From positions 52,147,429-52,211,428 of the forward strand of contig CM049312.1 of assembly GCA_026874595.1 (NCBI GenBank): a stretch of 64,000 bases of DNA. The letters are read 5' to 3'. The notes under the pieces were generated by a model. That model had not been told where the DNA came from and made no database searches. It was given only the letters and a program-made list of their open reading frames with translations. Both the position numbers and the translations under genes were made by a program. This DNA is from Sipunculus nudus (taxonomy: Eukaryota; Annelida; Sipuncula; Golfingiida; Sipunculidae). Shown piece by piece: positions 25,568-36,700 of the stretch; within the stretch, counting starts at the first letter, position 1; the number at the start of each line of letters is the position of its first letter.

Positions 25568-26985
25568 GTAGTATAGTATAGTATAGTATAGTTTATTTAG
25601 ATCCAATTCAGTACAATATCAGCTGGTACCAAAAAAAAATAAAAAATATACATATGGTAATATGGAAATAAAAAATACACAATTTGATAAAACCTGTGAT
25701 ACAATACGGAATAAAATCGAGGATGACACGAAAAAGTTAAAAAACTTGTTTCCATCGTGGTCCTCTATGAAATGATACAAGATACGGACGGAAAGAGAGT
25801 AAAAGAATTATGTGTAAACTATAAAATAATAAATATTGCGACATATAACAAATCTAAAAAACTTATACCATAGCACGAATATGAGATACTAATAAAATAT
25901 AAAGTTGTTTATTTCGAGATCATGAATCTGGTTAAATAATACTTTTTTTACTTTTTTCTTAAAAACTGAAATTGATAGACTGTTGTTTGCTACATCTACC
26001 GGAAAATTATTCCATAATTTAGCACCTGTTACACTATAGCTATGTTTACCATGGATACTATGATGAGGGATGATAAGGCTATGATGACTAGATCTAGTAA
26101 CATGAGTATGAACATTAGAGGTATATGTAAAACTATTACATAGATATGCAGGAGCCTGGCCATTCAGCGTTCTGTACACATGGTTAAGTTTGAGCTGGTC
26201 GACTCTCTGTGCAACAGGTAGCCAGCCCAACTGATTAAAGTGTTCATAATACAAATGAGTTCTAGGATGCAAGTTGAGAACAAACCGAATTAATTTATTT
26301 TGGGATATTTGCAACTTACATTTGGTAGATTGAGTTAAAGATGAGAACCAAAATGAACTTGAGTAGTCATAATGACACTGAACTAAAGAGGATGATAACA
26401 ATTTTCTGGTATCTAGATCTAAGAATTTAGAATTTCGATATAAGAATTTTAACCTAGCATACACTTTGGCAAGAACCTTTCTTGCCATACTTTCCCCATC
26501 CAGAGACTGATCTAGTTCTGCACCAAGATACTTCACAGATGTACATTGCTTAATCTTTGTACCGTTACAGACAACATTAAGTGAAGGATTAGCTTTGGCT
26601 TTATGTTTTGAACCAAACAACAATGACTCTGTTTTACCTAAATGTAACGAGAGACGGTTATCTACAAGCCAATCACTAACTGATGACAGCTCGTTACTCA
26701 GTTGATGTTCAAGTTCTGACAAGTTTTTTCCTGACACTAATAGCACCGAATCATCTGCATATAATAATAAATTACACTTAACAGCGAGCTCCATATTATT
26801 CACATAAACGAGGAATAATAGGGGCCCGAGAATGGACCCCTGTGGTACACCACACGTAATACATTCAAGACTAGATTTTACACCCGATAGCTCGACAAGT
26901 TGTTTACGATCTGATAAATATGATTTGAACCATCTAACAGCAACAAGTGACTGCGTCGAGACCATGAATCTAAGGCATGACAATC
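25568..26985 (-). mobile_element. 5'-truncated non-LTR retrotransposon (LINE)
   Basis: Minus-strand insertion holding the C-terminal half of a reverse transcriptase ORF, a 3' UTR of about 300 bp and a pentanucleotide tail (four or five ACTAT/TATAC units at about 25569-25592). The 5' end is lost upstream of the RT catalytic motifs, as expected from incomplete target-primed reverse transcription. It sits inside the 4.36 kb TTAA-flanked transposon and is therefore younger than it. No target-site duplication could be fixed by eye. Confidence 0.85.
25889..26983 (-). pseudogene. LINE reverse transcriptase, C-terminal fragment
   Basis: About 364 open codons. Residue order: WFKSYLSDRKQ (about 19-29), GVPQGSILGPLLFLVYVN (about 45-62), catalytic YADD (about 76-79), DNRLSLHLGKTESLLFG (about 108-124) and the thumb segment VKYLGAELDQSL (about 150-161), then a C-terminal region with FNQLGWLPVAQR and GAKLWNNFP. 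These are hallmarks of CR1/L2/Jockey-group LINE RTs; the clade cannot be fixed. There is no initiating ATG at the 5' end (the frame is closed by TGA at 26999-27001 and its first codon is an internal TTG). The endonuclease and N-terminal RT motifs are missing, so it is a truncated copy. The remaining frame has no internal stops, which suggests recent insertion. Confidence 0.9.
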
Positions 26986-27443
26986 CCGCCCAGTGTTTTC
27001 ATCCTCGTCCGACGATGTTTTTTTTTGCAGTACTCGTTCACACTGTCATATCTCTGGCTCGTCTAATACGGTTGAATTTCGCTGAGATCGCGCGTTGTTT
27101 ACCAAGTCGCCATGCTGCTTTCCCAGTATGACCTTCACCCTAACTTCCGCGCAGAAACCACTGCTGCGCAAGCAGATGTCACTCCACTGACCAGCCTCCC
27201 TGCTGGAGGTTACAGCCCTGAAGCCAATCACTGTGCTGCTACAGTAGGGTTCCCGTTACGTCAGCAGTGCTGGGCCGAGCAAGCCAACATGGCAGCGCCC
27301 ATGGGCCTTGTTTTTTTCTCATTTTACCTTAATTACTGGACTAACTGTGATCATATAGCGCGTATGCCATCCCTGTTTACGATGTTCATGGATGGATTAA
27401 TTGAATTAAGCAGGTTCAGATTTAAGGCTTCCACCCCCTTTAA

Positions 27444-28779
27444 AAGATAAATGATGAAAATTGAAAGACTATAGATCAATCTAAATCGCGCAGCCATGAG
27501 ACCAGAGTATCTGAATGAACCAGCTACAGCTAACATCGAAACGACGATATCCATTCAAATATACATTAACTAATCGTTAAGAAGAGGGCTTTCAAATAAT
27601 AAAATATGAATCAGCTTTGAAGGATGCAACGCTTGGTTTTAAAACCTTTTTGTTTACGGAAAAATATAGAATTCTATAAATAATAATTATTATTTATCAT
27701 TTATATTATTATTTCTGTTTATATAAAGTATTTATGAAATAAATGTTTTATTAGCGTGGTCATATAGTGTTTAGATTTCACACAGTTTAGGGTATATCTG
27801 TCTTACAGAATAGATAATACAAACGACACTTATTTTTTTCAGTGGAACTTTGGGCCCTTTTATGGGTTCCGCCTTTATGTTTGTAATCCTTGTTGTTGTT
27901 TTTTAATGATAGGCATATTGCCCCAAGGGAGCTTGAATCGACCAAAGTTTGCTGTGATCTGTCTGATGCAGCATGGCTTCCAGCTAAGTTTCTCTGACCT
28001 CAACTGGCTTTAGAGTTTCACCTGAACGCTATTGGGTAGGACTTGCGTTAAATATTGTTATAAGGATGGTTTTTTATTTTTTTATTTTTGTGAGCTTGAG
28101 CTTGTCAAAGAATTGAATGATAATGCTTTCCTCGTCAATCTATAAACATGCAGTCAGTCCTCACCAGAACAAAATGCACTTACACTTTTTGGCATGAAAT
28201 AGGAGAGTAACAGTCGATATGTCATTGATCAGTCAAAAGTCAGTAATTTGATACTTGAAGCTTCATAAATGCCGTTTACACTTTTATTTCGATTTCCACT
28301 CAAGCAAGCCGATGAGAGGAAAGCAGTGCGTGACTCCACGGACGTGACAGATGTTAGAATTGTTTGGACTGTTTGGGAAGGTCACGCCGACTACAACAGC
28401 TCCTATCGGTTTACCGTATCGCGTTTATCATCAGCCTCTGGTTGAAATCAACGTGCAGCCTGACCTCGGGACCGGACAATGGCTCCAGGCGTAACACGAA
28501 CAGTGTCCATAACGGGTTGTGAATGAGTCTGTCTAGTATAAATATTAAACGGGGAAATGAGTCTTAGATTATTCATATACTGTTATCAATAAATCAACTG
28601 ACTGATCTGATGCTCCCACATGAAACAAACACATGATTGATTGACAGTTCATAACAACTTCAACTGACGTGTGAACATTCCAGCATGTCCGCATCTGTAA
28701 ACCTATACGGGCATGATGGGCCTGGTGATAGGCCGACACTTGGCCTAATTTGTTTTCATTCAGGGTGTGATTGTGTCTT
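27444..28779. other. No gene recognised
   Basis: AT-rich sequence, more balanced around 28.28-28.50 kb. No exon or repeat was identified. Confidence 0.4.
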
Positions 28780-28782
28780 TTA

Positions 28783-29706
28783 AGCCGGGCTCACACTACA
28801 GACTTGCAGAAATCTGCTTGTGGGAACGGGTCAAAGACAAAGGCTGGGCATGTAACTGATACTTTTCCTGATGTCGGGGAGGAATAGAGCTTGGTCCTAT
28901 TCTCAACGACAAATCTGCTAATACATTAGGCCTAAATGAGGTTTCAATGAGTTACAAGGCATAGATCGACTGTGTGTACAGCCAAAAAGGGAAGATTAAA
29001 ATCGTTAGAGGTAATATTAGGACCAACAGTTTGTATTTTCTCAGTCTTTGGCATTATTATATTAATCATTGATATTTGATATTGTTTCCTATTTATTCAG
29101 GATCAGATTTAAGAATTGATAAAACTTTACATAAGTTTATTTCAGTTTCTGTTGTAAATAAAAAATTTAGAGAGGCACAAATAAAAACAATCGCTGACAA
29201 AAAATTACGTTAAGTTCCCATTTATTGCTTTCTATGAGAAATACTGTGTATACATGGAGAAATACTTGATTAGTACATATTTCAGCTAATTATCTACATT
29301 GGCTACTGTATAATAATTCCATTAATTTTGAAAATCTTGGTTATCATCATTGGATACAGGTCTGTGTTAAAAAAACAGTGTAATTCTCATCAACTCAGTA
29401 TTTCATTACATTGTGAATATTATTTTTTTAACAAGCGATTTATAAATATAAATTTCCTATATAAAATTAACTTCATACAATTTCACCTTTTCAGATCATT
29501 ATACTGCCATTCACACTCTTAAGTAATTTTGAAATATTCACATATTTTATTCGTACCATTAACTTCCTTTAATTTTAGCTCATACCAAATGGGATATACA
29601 CATTCATGTCCAATGACACAAATCTGCAGTCTGAACACTGTCAGCAGTCTCATAAATGACCACTGGCCAGGGTCTGCAAGCACATGTCTGTAGTGTGAAC
29701 CCGGCT
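28783..29706. mobile_element. PIF/Harbinger-like non-autonomous element, 924 bp
   Basis: The left terminus AGCCGGGCTCACACTACAGA and the inverse of the right terminus AGCCGGGTTCACACTACAGA match at 19 of 20 positions. A TTA trinucleotide flanks both ends (28780-28782 and 29707-29709), the TWA-type target duplication of PIF/Harbinger elements. The interior is AT-rich and has no transposase-like ORF, so the copy is non-autonomous. Confidence 0.8.
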
Positions 29707-29920
29707 TTAGTCTTTGCTGTGGTGCTCAAAAAACCGCAAGGCCAATTAAAAACACATCCGTTACATATATATATATATATATATTTATAATACACACATA
29801 TATTACGTGATGCTGATAGTTTCTATCTACATAAAAAGTGTTCATGTGCATTTGTAGAAAACATAATTAATTGAACATAAATGAAACTGTTGTTTATGTG
29901 AATTTCTCAGTTATCCACGG

Positions 29921-30128
29921 CAGGGGCGTCATTATAGGGGGGATTGGGGTTAATCCCCCCCCTATCCCCCCACCTTTTGGCTGGGGGGATGGCCAATGTA
30001 ATAATCTCCAGCACTTTTCAGAGAATAACATTAATATAATGCAAATAATATATTAACAATTAGAATTTACTATGAAAACCTGGTCACCCCCATCCTCCTT
30101 CACCCTGGAATATAAATTGACGCCACTG
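29921..30128. mobile_element. hAT-like MITE, 208 bp
   Basis: The termini CAGGGGCGTCA and (inverse) CAGTGGCGTCA are flanked by near-identical 8 bp target duplications ATCCACGG (29913-29920) and ATCCATGG (30129-30136). Just inside the left end is a strong hairpin (ATAGGGGGGATT pairs with AATCCCCCCCCTAT). There is no coding capacity. End sequence and target-site length are as in the hAT superfamily. Confidence 0.8.
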
Positions 30129-30136
30129 ATCCATGG

Positions 30137-30835
30137 ACTGTTTGTAGCACACATAATCAGATTTCCCGTACAAAATTGGTGCATTATGTCTATCACATCA
30201 CATAACGTTTTACACATTTCAATTTTACAAATAATACAAATATGTGGGCAGTTGTCATGAAATTTTTTTTGGTGTTTACCCGAATGAATGTGTATAGAAA
30301 TGGACCCTTTTCTGAATTCTTCCATTTATATAGGATCACATGGTGTTCATGAATCCAAAACAATGCCTAGCAAAATATGATCCAAACGTAATGTCAAGCT
30401 TGAATTACGTTTATTACACCTTCGCCAGGTGGCAAGAGGTATTATTCTTTTACACTTGGTATATATGTCTTTGTGCAATTATGCGCATAAAAAAGGTTTT
30501 GTTTGACATTTCGTCGAAACTTAGGTTAACACCCAAGGAACAACTGATAAATGTATAATCCACTGTTCGTTTCACTATCAGCCCTACCCTGAACTAATTT
30601 CTCGGATATTAATATATATTTCCCCATATGCAGACAGGTCTGACAAGCTGAACTAGAGGTGGAAATGTTGGTGCCAGCTAGGCGCCTGAATTATGTATTT
30701 TGGTCTTATGTATTACCGCGGCTGTATAAATGATATGGCGTCCGATACGCACACCCAGTCTCACATTTGCAGTTGAATTTTATAGAATATTAACGAGAAC
30801 AACATCAAGTGAGCGTGAGTCACCTTATAGTTTTT
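30137..30835. other. No gene recognised; contains a short local duplicate
   Basis: No coding sequence was found, including the missing first exon of the transporter. Positions 30724-30796 are a diverged direct copy of 32281-32351, which lies in the intron after the first recognised transporter exon. Confidence 0.45.
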
Positions 30836-31726
30836 AGCTCATCTTATTGAAAGTCATCTTAGCAATAGCGATCACTCTTTGTCCGTCGTCCGTCTGTTCG
30901 TCCGTCAGGTCATCCGTTAACGGGGCAAAAATCGTAACCGTTGGACCTAGAATCTTCTTACTACACATCCAGGGAAGTCCTATAGGCAAATCTCCTTGAA
31001 AATCTAAAATTAGGTTATCCGGTTCCTCCGAGCAATGGGACTCATAAGTGTCCCCCCCCCCCAATAATTAAAAATTTGATACAAAAGCTCCAGTGTCTGA
31101 TTGACTAATGCATTGATTGCCATAATTCTCTGCATGCATACTGATCATGGAGTGTTTCCTCAGTTCCTGCAGACTGGTGGCGCCACCTGTATTTTTTCGA
31201 TTTTTTTGCACATTTTTTTCACTATTTTTGAGACCTAAGAAAGAAGCAGTCTGGTTGTTAATAGGCCCTAATCTATAACCGTTAGACCTAGAATCTCCTA
31301 ACTGTACATCCAGATAGGTCCCAGACAAATCTCTTTGGAAACCTTAAATTAGGTCAAAGTGACCTATATTCTGAAAAATGTGTGAAAGATCATAATTTTA
31401 GCATCCTATAGGACAGATATGCATGATTGGTTACAGTTGGACCTAGAAACTTCTTATTTGATTAATATCCAGGGAGGTTCCTGTAAAAAGTTCTTGGAAA
31501 CCTGAAATAAGGTAACTGGGACCTAAATTCTGCAAGCTATGCGAAAGAACATGATTTTAACACTCTGTTAGTCAGATCGGTACATATGGTAGCAACTGGA
31601 TGTATAATAAGGTCACTGTGACCTATATCTAAGGCCTATTGGCAAAATGCATGATTTTGAGCACATGGTACCCATTGTTCAAGGATCCCTTAATTCAGCT
31701 GGGCGTCATGGCCCACGGGCCACTTG
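30836..31726 (+). mobile_element. Helentron-like element copy 5, shortened
   Basis: Starts AGCTCATCTTATTGAAAGTC and ends CAGCTGGGCGTCATG, GCCCACGGGCC, CACTTG before a T run, so both ends are present. The usual 145 bp internal repeats are missing. Instead the block around CCTAGAATCTCCTAACTGTACATCC...ACCTTAAATTAGGTC is repeated about three times. It lies directly upstream of the first recognised SLC22-type exon, probably within or before the gene's first intron. Confidence 0.75.
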
Positions 31727-31993
31727 GTTTTTTTTGCATGTCCTTGTGTTATCCAGATATTTTCGAATGACTGTATTTATCTATTACTTACAATTTATAC
31801 TCACCTGCTTATCTAAGTTAAACCGTCATTGCCGCATTACCCTCTTGCAAATTACTGTTTGGCAATGCCCGGCGCATTTGACAAAAATCCTGAATTCACA
31901 CAGTGAGTACCATTTGGTGGAGCTGTCGTCCTTTATCTTTTGATTAAAAGTAAAGCTTCAGTTCAGTGCAGTTATATTTTTCTTGAATTTCAG

Positions 31994-32176
31994 ATCCCAG
32001 ACGGTGCCACTTACAACAAAAGTATTCCCGTCAAACTGGAGGATGGCAATTTAGTTGTGGATAAATGTAACATCTACCCTTACGTCAATGGAACTTACTC
32101 AAACCATACCGAGCCGTGCGGGTCACGTGGCTGGTGGTACTCCAAAAAACATGTCAAATCGACTGTCGTTACCGAG
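31994..32176 (+). CDS. SLC22-type exon a: extracellular loop 1
   Basis: Preceded by TTGAATTTCAG and followed by GTAAAC; 183 nt, phase 0 at both ends. Encodes 61 residues of the large loop between TM1 and TM2, including Cys-containing CNIYPYVNGTYSNHTEPC, sequons NKS, NGT and NHT, and STVVTE just before the WDLVC of the next exon. It begins IPDG, which in the family follows the end of TM1, so at least one coding exon lies upstream. Confidence 0.9.
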
Positions 32177-33729
32177 GTAAACGTTAATCCTCAGCTGCAC
32201 TGCGTTATCTACCATTAATAGTATACGATATAATGCAAGATGCACGTCTTTATATTAGTCAGGTTGTCTTACACATTGAAATTAAATGATATGTCGTCCG
32301 ATACTTACATCCAATCTCACTTTTGCAGTTTCATTTCCAGTAATATTAACGATTTTTATAATTTTTTTTAATATTTAAGTAGAGCATCAGAATTAATCGC
32401 AATATCACAATTTATAAAAAAAGATAAAACATTCCAATAAATAAGAATTACATTTAATATAATTACATTCCTGTATTTAACTGCCAGTGGGACTTGGTTT
32501 GCCACCGAAATGTATTACCCGAGGCGTCTCAGATGGTCTTCAACTTCGGTGTTATGTTCGGGGCCGTTGCCTTTGGCTTTTTCTCGGACAAGTTCGGGCG
32601 CAAGAAATCGTTTATCTTCGCTCTGGTGTCTCAGTCCGTGGTGGGGACAGCGGCGGCTCTGGCTCCCAACTTCTACTTATTTGTCATCCTGCGGTTCTTC
32701 GTCGGGGCGCTAGAACAGGTAACCGAAACTAAAATAATACTCACCGTCCAGTTCTCAATAAAGTCCAAGTCTAAGCACAAAGGTCCATTTATGTCATTTG
32801 CCCGCCTCCTCTGTTTATAAAAACAGGATGCTATAGTCCATATAGCAAGAATCGGGGCATTTTATCCATTAATTCGACAATTTGAAACTGGCGAACCGAA
32901 TACTCTCCGGAAACTGCCGAGAGCACAGAGTGATTACCGTGATGTTTCATAGTGAAAACGGCGCATAAATTCGATTTCGTTCAGCTAGAAACGATCTTGT
33001 AAGCAATGTATTAGCATATTAAAAGTGACCATTACGCTTTTTTAACTAAGAAAATGGAATGAAACTTGGACTTATAATACTAACCTAACATGCTGTCATG
33101 TATGCGTAATATAAAAAGTCTTACATATGTCTGACAAACCTGTATGTTTCATTCGTCTACATGAAATGAAGAAAAAGCCTTAAAAGTTCCAACTTTTTCT
33201 AAAATAACAAATGGAGTGTTCCAAACATGCATGTCCTACTATCACAGCAAGAAGGTCAATCATAAGAACAGTGTTGACTTACATCCACAGTGGTCAGACA
33301 TGTTCAAGTCAGCTGGTCATTCTCTTTCAGGGAGTAAACATCACTGGCTTCATCATGGCTACTGAATTGTTCCCTCCAAAGCAGAGAACGATATTTGGTG
33401 TGACCCACGAGTTTTTCTGGGCGATAGGAGGCGCGTTCTTACCGTTATTCGGCTACTTCCTACGTGACTGGCGCCATCTTCAACTGGCTGTGTCAGTTCC
33501 TGGCGTCCTGGGGATCATGCTCTGGTGGTCGGTACAGTCTTTGACCTGACAATGTAACAAAGATAAAGCATAAATATAACGTGACATGACGTTACGTAAT
33601 ATGTAAGAGCTGCCTATGTATAACGTTAATTAATACGTCAGATGAAGGATGCACCATTCAATATGATAATGTATTGTTTATTATAAGTTCAATATTACAT
33701 AGTTAGGGATAATTCTTATTTCTACGACA

Positions 33730-33792
<63 letters not shown>

Positions 33793-36700
33793 CTTGTCTT
33801 CCCTTAAAGGCACCTTGGCCAATATGCCTATCTTGAAACGAGTCAGACCGCAATGAAAGAATATCGAACGTAGGTTTCGGCACCTTGTGGTAGCTGTTGT
33901 GGTAGCTGTTGTAGCCTTAACCATAACAAAAAGATTAATGCAAAGGTATTATGGGGATGATTTGATGTCTATGACAGGATGATTCCAGAGTCGGTGGTGT
34001 GGCTAATAGCCAAGGGTCGATACAAGGAGGCGGAGGAAATTCTCCGACGTGTCGCCAGATGGAACCACAAGGTCCTGCCTGCAAACTGTTTGACTGAAGA
34101 GGCCAGTAAACCTATGGTGGACCAGGCGGACAAAACCCCGGACACCAGCGGTAAAACATACACAGTCATAGACCTGTTCCGGACCAAGGCCATGAGAAAG
34201 ATCACCATCTGCGTCTGTGGTACCTGGTACAAAGCTTTCATTTTATTTTTCTGGTCTAATACTACATATATATCCAAGTAAAATAGAGAAATTATGACAT
34301 GGAAAACCAATTATTCTCTACTTTACTAGCGTGTTCGTCAACTTACTTTATACCACTTTCCAAGTAATTCCTTGCTATAATATATTAGTATATTGTAACT
34401 TATCATAAATTGTTATATGTATAGGATATTAGAAAAGATCAAATCAACACCCTGGCACAGGCAAACAGGAATGCCGGGAGTGTTGTGGTAAACTTAATAT
34501 ATAAGTCTAACATGGAAAAGAAGAGATCAAAATCCGGCTACAAACACCATGGTACTTACAGATGTTGTGTTTGTTTGTTGCAGGGCTAAAAGGGGTTATA
34601 ATTGTTTGCTGTAGTTCCATAAACACCATAGTACTTACAGATGTGTTTGGTTATTGCAGGGCTATAAACACCATGGTACTTACAGGTGTTGTGTTTGTTT
34701 GTTGCAGGACAATAAACACCATGGTACCTACAGGTATTGTGTTTGTTTGTTGCAGGGCTAAAAGGGGTTGTTTGTCTGCTGCAGTTCTATAAACACATTG
34801 GCACTTACAGATGTGTTTGTTTGTTGCAGGGCTATAAACACCATGGTACTTACAGGTGTCGTGTTTGTTTGTTGCAGGGCTATAAACACCATGGTACTTA
34901 CAGGTGTTGTGTTTGTTTGTTGCAGGGATAAAAGGGGTTGTTTGGTTGTTGCAGGGCTATAATCACCATGGTATTTACAGATGTGTTTGGTTGTTGTAGT
35001 GCTATAAACACCATGGTACTTACAGGTGTCGTATTTGTTTGTTGCAGGACTATAAACACCATGGTACTTACAGGTGTTGTGTTTGTTTGTTGCAGGGCTA
35101 AAAGGGGTTGTTTGGTTGTTGCAGGGCTATAATCACCATGGTACTTACAGATGTGTTTGGTTGTATCAGTGCTATAAACACCATGGTACTTACAGATGTG
35201 TTTGTTTGTTGCAGGGCTATAAACACCATGTTTCTTACAGGTGTTGTGTTTGTTTGCTTCAGGGCTATAAACACCATGGTACTTACAGGTGTTGTGTTTG
35301 TTTGCTTCAGGGCTATAAACACCATGGTACTTACAGGTGTTGTGTTTGTTTGCTTCAGGGCTATAAACACCATGGTCTACTACGGACTGTCATATAACAC
35401 CCCGAACCTGGACGGGGACATGTACTTTAACTTCTTCGTGGGTCAGATGGTTGAGATACCATCCGTAGCCTTTACAATGCTCCTCATGTACCGGTAAATG
35501 GTTTCTTTCTTCTCATTTAATATTCAGATTTACCAACCTTCATTTTACTACATTCCAACAGACACTTTTCTTGGGCATGAGAACCGTACGTAATGGTTGC
35601 CTGCTATGTTCGGGTCCAATTATTGTCAGTTCAGATATGTCAGAAACAAGACAGGTTTTCGCATTTATCATTATTTAAATTTTATTAATTAAACATTATT
35701 ATCTGAGATATGTCCTAATATGATATTTGTCGATATCACAGACAGTCAACACTCCGTTTCAGTCGTAACCAACAGATGTCACTGATAAGATGGAACAAAG
35801 TATTTTACTTTATTAGTGGGCCTTGCAAGCTCTGCATACTATCATGTGTCATGTGCTAAAGCGTTTGAGGGCTAACTGACCATTAAGTAATAAGGAGTAC
35901 CAGGAGGAGTTCTTTTTGTGGGGACACATTCAAACAGTGAATTACAATAGCTTGATGTTGTGTTATATATTTTCAGGGTGGGCCGGCGGTGGCCACTTTG
36001 CTTGTTTCACGTAATAGGAGGACTGGTATGCATCGTGTCACCCTTCGTGCCTCCAAAAACTGGTGAGACATTCATTCCGCTGTTACACGTGCAAGTTAAA
36101 TTGTGAAATAACTGGCAGACCCGTCACGCCATCTATGATATTTAAATACTTTAACGTGCGGCAGTTTTGGTAGTGTTTCATATCGCTGATTTTTTTCTTG
36201 TCCATACATGATTTGTGTGATATAATTTTTGTCCATCTTTGCCTGAATTATATAAAATTCCACCGCATGCTGATGGAGAATGGCATGTTCTTCTCGATTT
36301 AAAGAATAAGTAAAGTTAAACATGCACAGTGTTACGTTAATGTTTTATTGACTGTGCAACTGATGTGGTACTTTTCCAACAGGTGGCGGTGCAGACTTGA
36401 AATGGTTGTCTGTGACACTTGCGATGCTTGGGAAGTTTTTTATTAACGGCTCTTTTACAATTATTTATGTTTATGGACCAGAGATCTATCCTACAGTCGT
36501 CAGGTAAGAGACTAAGTTTATAAAATAAAGCGCCAGTCAAACAAATAAGAAATAATTACGTTAATATCATTTATCCAGCACCATAAATGGTAAATATTTC
36601 AAAGTGACCACTGTTTTCTTCACATATGTTCTATATAATGAATATTCGTATTAGATTCCAGCATTTTATCCGTCTTTGCTTTCCATCTAACTTAAAAAAA

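Larger units (their letters stand above)
23073..27443. mobile_element. TTAA-flanked DNA transposon, Kolobok-like, 4.36 kb
   Basis: A perfect inverted repeat is seen at 23072-23092 and 27424-27444. Read as TTAA target-site duplications (23073-23076 and 27440-27443), the terminal inverted repeats are AGGGGGTGGAAGCCTT (16 bp, exact). TTAA duplications are typical of piggyBac and Kolobok. The terminus does not look like piggyBac's CCY start, and a THAP-like N-terminus at 23377 favours Kolobok (inferred). No intact transposase remains. A truncated LINE at 25568-26985 interrupts it, so the original element was about 2.9 kb. Stretches of higher GC lie at 23.15-23.32 and 27.04-27.32 kb just inside the ends. 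Confidence 0.65.

Noticed and set aside
23073-27443. piggyBac assignment for the TTAA-flanked element
   Set aside because: The termini begin AGGGGG rather than the usual CCY, and no DDD transposase was seen; Kolobok-like is preferred because of the THAP-like start.
34562-35397. Cys-rich secreted-peptide-like ORFs
   Set aside because: They are the splice-site-derived intronic array of the transporter, read in several frames.
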